10,232 nucleotides of DNA from Archangium sp. (GTDB lineage: Bacteria; Myxococcota; Myxococcia; Myxococcales; Myxococcaceae): the NCBI GenBank assembly GCA_016793525.1, contig JAEUJT010000465.1:1-10232 (forward strand), read 5' to 3'. The position numbers and the translations under genes are program-made. Below, in pieces: positions 1 through 6,276 of the stretch. Below the pieces are notes generated by a model, which was not told the DNA's origin, did not search any database, and saw nothing but the letters and a program-made list of their open reading frames with translations. Numbering within the stretch: the first letter of the stretch is position 1; each line of letters opens with the position of its first letter.

Positions 1-837
1 GTCGGTCACCTGGTACCGGCTGGGAGCGGCTCCGGGACCTGGCGCACGGCAGCTCGACTCCGGTGCGCACGCCGCCACGCACTGGCCCTGCAGGTCGCAC
101 CACGGCGCCTCGGGGGCGGGGCACGCCATTCTCCCTGGGACGCAGGCCACACACGCCGCGTGGGTGCGGTCGCAGGCGGGTCGGTCGACCGGGCACGCGG
201 GGAAAAAGGTCGGCGTCTCTCCGCAGAGGCCATCGCTGCACACCGGGCGCGCTGGGTCCTCGCACACCACCTCGGCGCTGCACCGCCGAGCGAACGTAAA
301 CGTCGCCGCCGCGTAGGGCTGGGCTTGAACCGGCGTCAGCGTGCGAGTGGGAAACGCGTTCTGCTCGCCGAACCGGCTCGAGACGAAGGTCAGCAGCGCG
401 CCTGCATCGGCGGTCGACAGCGGCAGCGCTGGGGCGCCGAGCGTGGTGTTGATGGAGCGCTCGCTCGGGCCGTAGCCCTCGGCGGTCACCGTGCCGCGAA
501 ACCCGGCCGGCAACTCGAGCGGGCAGGGGAGGCGCTTGAAGCGGCTCCCGGCGTCGAGCACCCCTTCACCCGGTTGAAACAGGAGCGCCGTCAGCGGATA
601 CCGCCCGTCGCGGTCGTAGAACCGCACCGTCACCGGCAGCCGAAGCCCGTCGCCCAGGTCGTCGAACACGCCCACCTCGGAGATGACGAGCGGCGCCGGG
701 CCCACGTCGAAGTCGAGCCCCAACGTGCCGCTGGCAGTCGTGTTTCCCGCGAGCCCGGCCGGCACCAGGTAGGCGACGGTGTCGGCGCGCGACGAGGCTC
801 CGAGCGCGAGGAGCCCAACGGCGAGCCACCGTTTCAT
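1..837 (-). CDS. Secreted cysteine-rich protein, C-terminus cut by the window edge
   Basis: The first 279 codons are visible; the frame is open from an ATG at 837 to position 1 with no stop. The N-terminus is a clear Sec signal peptide (MKRWLAVGLLALGASSRA, probable cut before DT), so the product is exported. Residues about 19-182 form a beta-rich module with a 'SEVGVFDDLGDGL..PVTVRFYDRDG' stretch and a later 'LELPAGFRGTVTAEGYGPSE' stretch. I have the impression this arrangement recurs in secreted bacterial proteins, but I cannot name the family. Residues about 186-263 are cysteine-rich, with about a dozen Cys in CxxxxxC or CxxC spacings, as in many myxobacterial surface proteins; disulfides are likely. 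Its ATG overlaps the stop of the upstream DUF1566 lipoprotein gene (ATGA), which supports both the start and translational coupling. No enzyme motif is visible; a surface or adhesive role is only a guess. Confidence 0.8.
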   Translation of the reverse strand, partial: MKRWLAVGLLALGASSRADTVAYLVPAGLAGNTTASGTLGLDFDVGPAPLVISEVGVFDDLGDGLRLPVTVRFYDRDGRYPLTALLFQPGEGVLDAGSRFKRLPCPLELPAGFRGTVTAEGYGPSERSINTTLGAPALPLSTADAGALLTFVSSRFGEQNAFPTRTLTPVQAQPYAAATFTFARRCSAEVVCEDPARPVCSDGLCGETPTFFPACPVDRPACDRTHAACVACVPGRMACPAPEAPWCDLQGQCVAACAPESSCRAPGPGAAPSRYQVTD

Positions 838-1433
838 CGTACGCACCGCACGTCGAGCACCGCGGCGTCGCTGCTGGTGGTGGTGCCGTCTTCGAAGCTC
901 ACGGTCCACCAGCGCCACGGCGCGGGGGCGTAGGTCGACGCGGTCAGGAAGCGGCTCGCCGGGGTTTCGGGAAACGCGGCCACGTCGATGAGGGGCGGCG
1001 CCGGGGCCAGCACATCGACGAGCGTCAAGAGCTCCGCCATCGTCGGCACGCGCCAGCCGGTGAGCCCATCACCCACCGCCGCCTTGCACCACGCGGGCGC
1101 TTCAGCCGTGGCGAGCATCGGCGCCGTCTGCCTCAGCCAGCGCAGCCCCGTCACCGTGTCGCGCACGGTCTCCGCCGAGGCCACCAGGGTGGCGCTTCGA
1201 GGCCCGTCGGAGGGCACCGGCCACTGCGCCCATTCCGCGTCCACACACGCCTCGGGGGCGGCGCAGGCATCGACGATGGGCTCCGCCCCGCCGCAGACCG
1301 AGTTGACGCACGTCACCCCGGTCGCGCAGTCAGCTGATGTTCGACAGAAGAACGGGGTGGTCGCGGTCGACGGCACCTGGGCGCACGCCGCGGCGATGAC
1401 GAGCCACAGCGCGGAGAGGGGCCGGCGAGTCAC
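834..1433 (-). CDS. DUF1566 (Lcl_C) domain lipoprotein
   Basis: This is a 199-residue protein with a lipoprotein-type leader (MTRRPLSALWLVIAAAC, lipobox-like AAAC with Cys17). It is probably lipidated and held in the envelope, although Ala at -3 is not the ideal lipobox residue. A short Cys cluster follows (C30, C36, C42, C47). Residues about 88-199 match the DUF1566/Lcl_C pattern: 'VRDTVTGLRWLRQ' (90-102), an A..WC segment, 'GLTGWRVPTMAELLTLVD' (123-140), and a C-terminal WWTVSF...VRCVR. Members of this family are secreted or surface proteins; their biochemical role is poorly known. The start is GTG at 1433. An in-frame TGA lies four codons upstream, so no longer N-terminus is possible, and no good Shine-Dalgarno is visible. 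The gene sits 59 bases downstream of the DUF481 gene and overlaps the next gene by ATGA, consistent with one operon. Confidence 0.88.
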   Translation of the reverse strand: MTRRPLSALWLVIAAACAQVPSTATTPFFCRTSADCATGVTCVNSVCGGAEPIVDACAAPEACVDAEWAQWPVPSDGPRSATLVASAETVRDTVTGLRWLRQTAPMLATAEAPAWCKAAVGDGLTGWRVPTMAELLTLVDVLAPAPPLIDVAAFPETPASRFLTASTYAPAPWRWWTVSFEDGTTTSSDAAVLDVRCVR

Positions 1434-1492
1434 GTGGTGGAGTCAAGCGCGGCCCTCGAGCCAGCGCCAGAACCCCGTGCGCGGAGAGCGCT

Positions 1493-2479
1493 CTAGAACG
1501 CCGCTTCGACGCCGACGGTCAGCGCCACGTCGGTCGGCAGGCGCGCCGGAGTCGCTGCGGGAGGCAACGAGTCGTAGTTCACCAGCACCGCCGTCGACAG
1601 CGACAGCGACTCGGTGAGGCGGGCGTTCAGCTTGGTGGTGTTGTTGATGAGCAAGCGGCCGGCCACGGGCGCGAGCACGAAGGGAATGAACTCGAGCTCT
1701 TCGGAGAAGCGCACGTACTTCGAGAAGGCCCAGCGAAAGGCGAGGGCGGCGCGCGGCGCGAGAATGGCGATGTTCGGGTCGGTCACCGCCGACGGCGTGG
1801 GGAAATATTGGAAGCGCGTCTCGTAGCCACCGCGCAGGGCGAGGTCGAGGCGCAGGTACAGCTTCTCCAGCTCGCCTTCTTTCTGGTTGAAGAAGGTCAG
1901 GCCGGTGCCCGCCTCGCCGTAGCCGCGGAACTCCACGTTCTTGAGGTGGTCGAACTCCGTGCCGCCGAGCACGAAGATGGAGGCGAAGCCCTCGCCGAAG
2001 CTGCGGTCTCCGCGCACCGTGCCCATCGCGCGCCGCGCCGTGACATCTGACGTCGTGCCGGTGACGTTGGCGCTCGGGTTCGACAAGCCGTACGCCGCGT
2101 TGGCGCGAATGCCCAAGCCCCACGCTTGCCACTTCTTGTCCGCGGCGCCGGTGGCGGTGACGGTGAGCTGCTGGGAGTTGCCGCTCAAGAAAGCCAGCCC
2201 AAAGCCCACGTTGCCGACCCAGGGGTTGCTCGGGAGCGTCGCTGGCGTGGCGGGGGTCGCGTCAGGGTTCGTCTTGGGCGACAGCGCGTTGGCGATGCGC
2301 TGTGCGGCCTCGGCGGCCTTCTCGGCGGCGACGGCCGCGCGCTCGGCGGCTTGCACCGTGCGCTCCTCGGCCGACGATGCGGCGACAGGCGCGGCGGGAG
2401 GAGCGGCTTCGACAGCGGGTTGGGCGACGAACGACAGCAGGGCGAGCTCGAGAATCATAGGGCCGGCGTGCCTAAGCAA
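1493..2479 (-). CDS. DUF481 (YdiY-like) outer-membrane beta-barrel protein
   Basis: The product is 328 residues if it starts at TTG 2479, or 321 from ATG 2458. A signal peptide is followed by an Ala/Glu-rich helix (about 36-66, 'AEERTVQAAERAAVAAEKAAEAAQ') that may form a coiled coil or a periplasmic spacer, then a Pro/Thr linker. From about residue 88 the protein has the DUF481 pattern: 'VGNVGFGLAFLSGNSQQLTVTATGAADKKW', alternating hydrophobic strands, 'RGDRSFGEGFASIFVLGGTEFDHLKN', and a last strand ending in Phe, typical of BAM-inserted outer-membrane proteins. DUF481 proteins are salt-stress or outer-membrane proteins of unclear function. TTG adds Arg and His before the hydrophobic leader, which favours it. 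An AAGGAG on the minus strand at 2498-2503 is 18 bases from the TTG, too far to settle the start. It appears to head the three-gene minus-strand operon. Confidence 0.87.
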   Translation of the reverse strand: MLRHAGPMILELALLSFVAQPAVEAAPPAAPVAASSAEERTVQAAERAAVAAEKAAEAAQRIANALSPKTNPDATPATPATLPSNPWVGNVGFGLAFLSGNSQQLTVTATGAADKKWQAWGLGIRANAAYGLSNPSANVTGTTSDVTARRAMGTVRGDRSFGEGFASIFVLGGTEFDHLKNVEFRGYGEAGTGLTFFNQKEGELEKLYLRLDLALRGGYETRFQYFPTPSAVTDPNIAILAPRAALAFRWAFSKYVRFSEELEFIPFVLAPVAGRLLINNTTKLNARLTESLSLSTAVLVNYDSLPPAATPARLPTDVALTVGVEAAF

Positions 2480-2524
2480 CCCCGGTGCGAGGAGCCACTC
2501 CTTTTTCGGTGCTAGGCAGGCCAG
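2480..2524. promoter_or_regulatory. Short divergent intergenic region
   Basis: These 45 bases separate the DUF481 operon from the membrane-protein gene, so promoters for both directions must lie here or inside the coding ends. It contains a tiny hairpin followed by T residues on the plus strand (AGGAG-CCA-CTCCT, 2490-2502, then TTTT) and GGCAGG at 2515-2520, which could be the ribosome binding site for the ATG at 2525. I see no convincing -35/-10 pair. Confidence 0.35.
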
Positions 2525-3547
2525 ATGTGTCCAACTGGGTGGGTTCGCAGTGGGCTGCTGATGGTGGTGCTGGCGAGCGCGGCGGTGCGGGCTGAAGGCG
2601 CCTCGTCAGCCGATGCCGTGCGCGCGAAGCGCTTCGCCGGAGCCTTCGTTGGCGCGCTCGTGTTCTCCGCGCTCCCGCTCGGCGTCGCCACCGCGGAGGT
2701 CGCCACCAACCCCAGCTTCTTCGCGCTCAGCCCCATCGGCAGCGTGCTGATGTTTTCGCTCCCGCTGCTGGTGAGCTTGGGCGGGCTCGTCGGGAACCGC
2801 GTCTCCGAGGGCCAGGGCAGCTACCTCGCCGCGCTCGCCGGCTCGATGTTTGCGACGCTGGCGAGCGTGGGCGTGTGGCGTTTGGCGACGCTGGTCACCC
2901 AGTCTCGCGCCAGTGCGATGTTGGCCGGGTTGATCAGCGCCATGGTGCTCAACGCGTCGGGCACGGCGCTGGCGTTGATGTGGAGCGACGACAACGACCA
3001 ACGCCTCCGCGCCACCGGCCTGACCGATGCGAACCCGGGGGCGCGCGGGTGGGCCGTCGTCGGTGTCATGGCCGCCACGGTGGTGGTGGGCGGCGGCTTG
3101 ACGGCTCTGGTCACGGCCGCGCTGGCTCCCGTGTTCTTCGGCGGCACGAGCGTCGTCGCGGCGGTGCTCGGCGGCGCCCTGGTGTTGGCCATGCCGGTCA
3201 TCGCGTGGGCCGTTCACAAGCAGCTCGACGGCCGCGGGTCGCTCCTCTCGGCCTACGCGGGGTGGTTGCTCACCGTCGGGCTCACCTGCGTGGTCGGCAT
3301 CCCCGTGCTGGCCGCCCAGGCCTCCACCTTTGGCTCGAACCCCACCACCAACGCGCTGCGCACCATCGACCTCTACCCGCTCGTCGGCGTGGCCACGTTC
3401 GGCGCGCTGCTCGGCCCGCTGTTCGGCCTCGAATGGAGCCACGCCCGCGCGCTCGACGACGACGCCGGGCGCCGCCTCCTCCCCTCGTCGTTCGGCATCG
3501 CGCCCACGTCGTCGGGCGTCACCGTGGCGGCCGGCTGGCAGTGGTGA
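2525..3547 (+). CDS. Polytopic membrane protein of unknown function
   Basis: I do not recognise this 340-residue protein. A signal-like N-terminus (MCPTGWVRSGLLMVVLASAAVRA) precedes about seven or eight hydrophobic segments, near residues 37-59, 71-90, 100-124, 131-152, 175-200, 205-230, 241-264 and 284-304. They are rich in Gly and Ala with few charges. The loop around 153-174 (SDDNDQRLRATGLTDANPGARG) and the Asp/Arg-rich stretch 307-317 are the main polar parts. The C-terminus is odd: 'PSSFGIAPTSSGVTVAAGWQW' resembles a beta-strand ending in an aromatic residue rather than a membrane helix. The start at ATG 2525 is supported by GGCAGG four bases upstream; ATG 2561 is an alternative. It is divergent from the DUF481 operon and convergent with tetR, with no obvious partner. 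Confidence 0.75.
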   Translation: MCPTGWVRSGLLMVVLASAAVRAEGASSADAVRAKRFAGAFVGALVFSALPLGVATAEVATNPSFFALSPIGSVLMFSLPLLVSLGGLVGNRVSEGQGSYLAALAGSMFATLASVGVWRLATLVTQSRASAMLAGLISAMVLNASGTALALMWSDDNDQRLRATGLTDANPGARGWAVVGVMAATVVVGGGLTALVTAALAPVFFGGTSVVAAVLGGALVLAMPVIAWAVHKQLDGRGSLLSAYAGWLLTVGLTCVVGIPVLAAQASTFGSNPTTNALRTIDLYPLVGVATFGALLGPLFGLEWSHARALDDDAGRRLLPSSFGIAPTSSGVTVAAGWQW

Positions 3548-3602
3548 CGACCGGCGCCCAGAAGCGCAGCGTCGGCGTCGCCGCGAAGGACCGCCTCGTG
3601 CG

Positions 3603-4226
3603 CTACGGCGAGGCGAGCTTCATCGGCTGACGCGGCGGCGAGAGCGCGGCGACCACGAACCCGCGCAGCGCCTGACGGAGGGCCCGCCGCGAAAGCCCAG
3701 GGTGCATCAGGGCACGCCCCAGCAGGCCGTCGAAGAGCGACAACAATACCTCTGCAGCCGCGCGGGCGTCGTACGCCTTCGACATGGTGCCGCGACGCTG
3801 GTGCAGCTCGACCGCGTCGACCAACGCCTGGCGAACCAGCTGGTCGTCGCGCCGCAACCGCTTCAACACCCGAGGAGTGCGGCAGGCTTCGGCCAGCACC
3901 TCGAAGGTCAACGGCGCGGCGTCGGCTTCGAACGCCTCGTCGACCACCGGCCCGAGCAGCGCCTCGAGCGCCGCAACCCAGTCGTCAGCGGCCGCCAGCG
4001 CTTCAATGCGGCGCAGCGAGACGTCTCGGTCGCGCTCGGCGAACTGCGCGATCAGGTCTTCTTTGTTCGCGAAGTATCGATAGAGCAGCCCCATCGACAC
4101 GCCCGACGCCTTGGCCAGGTCGGCCATGCTGGTCTGATGAAACCCTCGCTCCAAGAAGGCGCGTCGCGCCGCCAAGAGAATCTGGGTTCGTCGTCGCTCG
4201 TGAAGTTCGGGGTCGGCGGTGCGCAT
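3603..4226 (-). CDS. TetR/AcrR-family transcriptional repressor
   Basis: This 207-residue protein has the usual TetR length. The N-terminal helix-turn-helix domain is clear: 'RRRTQILLAARRAFLERGFHQTSMADLAKASGVSMGLLYRYFANKEDLI' (residues 11-59), with the family's G..TS...LA..AGVS.G.LY.YF..KE pattern. Residues about 65-195 are the variable helical ligand-binding and dimerisation domain; the ligand cannot be read from sequence. The gene is divergent from the hydroxylase gene, with 99 bases between starts. Two operator-like palindromes in that gap share the half-site GCTCACTT, so it very likely represses both itself and the hydroxylase. Since the target is a lipid-modifying enzyme family, a lipid or hydrophobic ligand is plausible but is inference. 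The start at ATG 4226 gives a normal N-terminal arm of about 10 residues before the first helix. Confidence 0.93.
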   Translation of the reverse strand: MRTADPELHERRRTQILLAARRAFLERGFHQTSMADLAKASGVSMGLLYRYFANKEDLIAQFAERDRDVSLRRIEALAAADDWVAALEALLGPVVDEAFEADAAPLTFEVLAEACRTPRVLKRLRRDDQLVRQALVDAVELHQRRGTMSKAYDARAAAEVLLSLFDGLLGRALMHPGLSRRALRQALRGFVVAALSPPRQPMKLASP

Positions 4227-4238
4227 CGCACCGACATT

Positions 4239-4258
4239 AAGTGAGCAATCACTCAGTG
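4239..4258. promoter_or_regulatory. TetR-type operator proximal to tetR
   Basis: This is an imperfect palindrome (plus strand AAGTGAGC...ACTCAGTG; minus strand CACTGA-N6-GCTCACTT) lying 13-32 bases upstream of the tetR ATG. It shares the half-site GCTCACTT and the TGA..GA..GCTCA core with the second site at 4292-4311. Its location suggests autoregulation of tetR. It was recognised by eye, not by a scored motif search. Confidence 0.55.
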
Positions 4259-4263
4259 AATAG

Positions 4264-4293
4264 TTGCGCGGCCGAGGGGGTGGTCTCTATAAA
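4264..4293 (+). promoter_or_regulatory. Putative sigma-70-like promoter of the hydroxylase gene
   Basis: TTGCGC (4264-4269) and TATAAA (4288-4293), separated by 18 bases, match the -35 and -10 hexamers at 4/6 and 5/6 positions. The TATAAA stands out in otherwise GC-rich DNA. Transcription would begin near 4300, inside the operator at 4292-4311, so bound repressor would block initiation. Confidence 0.45.
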
Positions 4294-4318
4294 GTGAACG
4301 AACGCTCACTTATAGAGA
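4284..4318. repeat. 35-base inverted repeat enclosing the operator and touching the ribosome binding site
   Basis: The left arm TCTCTATAAAGTGA (4284-4297) and right arm TCACTTATAGAGA (4306-4318) are reverse complements apart from one extra A in the left arm; the loop is 8 bases. The right arm includes most of GAGAGG (4315-4320), the likely ribosome binding site for ATG 4326. In DNA it extends the operator palindrome. In RNA it could fold over the ribosome binding site, but only if transcription started upstream of the arm. Confidence 0.6.
4292..4311. promoter_or_regulatory. TetR-type operator proximal to the hydroxylase gene
   Basis: AAGTGA-N8-TCACTT is a symmetric 20-base site whose six-base arms are exact inverted copies. 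Two inner pairs also match, and only two of the ten half-site positions break the symmetry. It overlaps the -10 and the expected start site of the predicted promoter, and ends 14 bases before the hydroxylase ATG. The same GCTCACTT half-site recurs at 4239-4246 on the minus strand. Confidence 0.65.
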
Positions 4319-4325
4319 GGTTGTC

Positions 4326-5225
4326 ATGTCGACATGGCCGATGCTGTTGGAGTGGGCGGCCACGGCGCTCAGTGCGTTGGTGGTGCCGTTGTTGGCGCTC
4401 GAGCTCTGGGCGCTCCATCGGCGTGGACAACTCACGGGCCCGGTGGTTCGCGAGCTTCTGGCGTCGGCCAGCCCCGTGGTGCCAACCCTCGCCTTGTCGG
4501 GCCTCACCGTCGGCTGGGCGCTGACGGTGTTTCAGTGGGCTCAGCAGGTCAGCCCGTTGCACGTCGCCACCACGCCCTGGAGTGCAGCGGCGGTCGTCGT
4601 GCTGGGCGACTTCACGTACTACTGGGAGCACCGCTGCGCCCACCGCGTTCGCGGGTATTGGGCCGTGGCGCACTCTGTGCATCACAGTAGCCCCGACTAC
4701 AACCAGGCCACGGGGTTGCGGGTGTCGTTCGTCGACGGCTTCATTTCGCCGCTGTTCTACGTGCCCCTGGTGGTACTCGGGTTTGAGCCGCTGTTGGTCG
4801 GCGCGGCCATTTTCTTCAACGCCGCCTTTCAGCAGTGGATTCACACCGAGCTGGTGGGCCGGCTGCCCTGGCTCGACGGCTGGCTGAACACGCCGTCGAA
4901 CCATCGGGTGCACCACGCGTCACAGGCGGCGTAGCTCGACACGAACTACGGCGGCATCTTCATGGTCTGGGACCATCTCTTCGGCACGTACGCCGAGGAG
5001 ACCGTCGCGCCCCGCTATGGCCTCACCGTGCCCATCGAATCGACTCACCCGTGGGTGGTGCACACGGTCGAGCTGCGTCGACTGCTGGCGTCGCTCCGCG
5101 CGGCCCACGGTTGGCGAGAACGCATCGACCTGGTGCTGCGCGGCCCAGAATGGGTGCCCGCTCACGCAAGACCGCGCAGCGACGTGGCGCACCACGCCGG
5201 CGGGTGGTCACCAGGCGAGGGGTGA
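4326..5225 (+). pseudogene. Sterol desaturase/fatty acid hydroxylase superfamily gene interrupted by in-frame TAG
   Basis: The frame reads 202 residues, meets TAG at 4932-4934, then continues in the same frame for 96 more codons to TGA at 5223-5225. Together it has 299 codons, about the size usual for this di-iron membrane enzyme family. Hydrophobic segments lie near residues 7-29, 51-70 and 132-165. The histidine clusters that bind the di-iron centre are intact: HRCAH (102-106), HSVHH (116-120), WIHTE (171-175) and HRVHH (193-197). After the TAG the conserved family tail resumes: LDTNYGGIFMVWDHLFGTY. Members hydroxylate or desaturate lipids or sterols; the substrate here is unknown. The 202-residue product keeps every His motif but loses the conserved tail, so activity is doubtful. 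Unbroken frame and codon bias after the stop suggest a very recent change or a sequence error. The start ATG has GAGAGG five bases upstream. Confidence 0.85.
4932..4934 (+). other. In-frame TAG codon inside the hydroxylase gene
   Basis: The local reading is HRVHHASQAA-TAG-LDTNYGG. In homologues I remember the pattern as HHAS.(P/x)(E/x)YLD.NYGG, so the TAG falls where a Tyr is usual. A single change of TAC or TAT to TAG explains it. No frame change is needed on either side. Confidence 0.8.
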
Positions 5226-5423
5226 CTGCTTCGAGCGCCTGGTGTCGTCCGACGATGCGCCGACAGGGTGACTCCACGTGCACCGTCGCTGCGTGCCCGT
5301 ACGCGGGAGCACCTCCGTGGAGCCCCGCGGGCGCAACGAGTCGACCCACTTCGTGCGAGGCGGCACCGCACCCGCGGTCGAGTGGTTTGCGTCGCTCGAC
5401 CGAGCCGGTTACCTCGGTACCCC
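5226..5423 (+). other. Intergenic region with no recognised gene
   Basis: These 198 bases lie between the hydroxylase stop and the next ATG. The frame of the downstream gene stays open back to 5268, but the 52 extra residues are Arg-rich, with no relation to a Rossmann-fold N-terminus, so I treat them as noncoding. I see no terminator with a T-tract and no clear promoter. Confidence 0.5.
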
Positions 5424-6071
5424 ATGAACGTGACGATTCTCGGTGCCTCGGGCGGGTGCGGCCAGGCGCTGGTCGACCAAGCGGTCGAGCGGGGGCATGT
5501 GGTGACGGCGGTGGTGCGCTCGCCGGCCTACCGCGCGCCCGCTGCGGTGCGCACGCTTGTCGGCGACCTCACGTCGGCCGACTTTCTTCGCAGCGCCGTG
5601 CGTGGCAGCGACGTGGTGTTCAGCGCCCTCGGCCTGAGAATGCAGGGCATGGCCCCATGGAACCGGCCACCACAGCCCGACTTTCTCGAGCGAAGCACGC
5701 CGGCATTGGTGAGCGCCGCGAAGGCTGAAAACGTCACCCGGCTGCTCGCCATCAGCGCCGCCGGCGTCGGAGACTCGTTCGCGCAGATGCCGTCGATTTT
5801 TCGCCTGGTCATCAAACACTCCGGGCTCAAACACGTGTACCCCGAGCTCGAGAAGATGGAACGGGTGCTGCTGCAGTCGGGCCTCGACGTGTGCATCTGC
5901 CGGCCCACCGGGCTGACCGACGGGCCCCGGCTGAAGCAGGTCGTCGTGTGTCGAACCTTCACCGGCCGCGCGACGATTTCACGCGCCGACGTCGCCTGGT
6001 GGATGCTCGAGCAAGCGGCCGCGCCGAGCTTCTCCGAGCGCACGCCCATCATCACCACCACGGGGGCTTGA
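5424..6071 (+). CDS. NAD(P)-binding Rossmann-fold protein (NAD(P)H-binding/atypical SDR family)
   Basis: This is a 215-residue single-domain protein. It opens with beta-strand MNVTIL and the dinucleotide-binding loop GASGGCG (residues 7-13, GxxGxxG), then a helix and 'VTAVVRSP', the usual place for cofactor phosphate contacts. '[29 protein letters not shown]' is the typical D-L and 'A..G.D.V.S..G' region of this family. Later '[12 protein letters not shown]' and '[27 protein letters not shown]' match the family's 'E..L..SGLD..I.RP..L..GP' block. Such proteins are atypical short-chain reductases, epimerases or NmrA-like redox sensors; the substrate is not evident. ATG 5424 is chosen because the Rossmann strand starts immediately after it, although no Shine-Dalgarno is visible. 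It may be co-transcribed with the hydroxylase 198 bases upstream, hinting at linked lipid redox chemistry, but this is inference. Confidence 0.88.
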   Translation: MNVTILGASGGCGQALVDQAVERGHVVTAVVRSPAYRAPAAVRTLVGDLTSADFLRSAVRGSDVVFSALGLRMQGMAPWNRPPQPDFLERSTPALVSAAKAENVTRLLAISAAGVGDSFAQMPSIFRLVIKHSGLKHVYPELEKMERVLLQSGLDVCICRPTGLTDGPRLKQVVVCRTFTGRATISRADVAWWMLEQAAAPSFSERTPIITTTGA

Positions 6072-6080
6072 CGCCGCATG

Positions 6081-6102
6081 CCGGCCTCCGCGAGGTGGCC
6101 GG
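6081..6102 (+). terminator. GC-rich hairpin downstream of the Rossmann-fold gene
   Basis: CCGGCC (6081-6086) and GGCCGG (6097-6102) are exact inverted arms around a 10-base loop, 9 bases after the TGA at 6069-6071. There is no T-tract behind it, so it is at best a weak intrinsic terminator and may be chance in GC-rich DNA. The rest of 6103-6260 shows no supportable feature. Confidence 0.25.
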
Positions 6103-6260
6103 TGGTTGCTCTGGTGTTGGCGGCTGTGCGCGAACGCTCTTCGGCGGCGGAGAAGCCAGGTGCGGTACTGCGGCCAAACACGCCACGTCAACCAAGGCTG
6201 GCGTTCGAAACCGTGCATGGCGTTTGCCCAGGCGGGCTGTTTCATTCAGGCTTTCGCCCC

Positions 6261-6268
6261 AAGGGAGG
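6261..6268 (+). promoter_or_regulatory. Ribosome binding site fixing the ygiQ start
   Basis: AAGGGAGG lies eight bases before ATG 6277. The reading frame is open for another 57 codons upstream (to an ATG at 6106), but those residues are not family-like and have no such site, so translation should start at 6277. Confidence 0.75.
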
Positions 6269-6276
6269 CCACTGGC

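Noticed and set aside
160..933. Long plus-strand open frame of 257 codons
   Set aside because: It is antisense to the signal-peptide-bearing cysteine-rich gene and the end of the DUF1566 gene. Its product is Arg-rich with no domain, as expected from GC-rich third positions.
1443..2132. Minus-strand open frame of 229 codons
   Set aside because: It is in a different frame inside the DUF481 gene and very Arg/His-rich. The DUF481 frame has the beta-barrel pattern.
2490..2506. Hairpin plus T-run (AGGAG-CCA-CTCCT then T residues) as a plus-strand terminator
   Set aside because: The stem is only 5 base pairs and no plus-strand gene ends there. On the minus strand the same bases read AAAAAGGAG, more likely a stray Shine-Dalgarno-like sequence.
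2606..3442. Minus-strand frame of 278 codons opposite the membrane protein
   Set aside because: Composition is Arg/Gln/His/Glu low complexity with no motif. The plus-strand frame has clear membrane segments.
4835..5728. Plus-strand frame of 297 codons spanning the hydroxylase end and the Rossmann gene start
   Set aside because: It is a shadow in another frame; the product is Arg-rich and the overlapped genes have family motifs. It does not represent a frameshifted continuation, because the hydroxylase tail continues in its own frame after the TAG.
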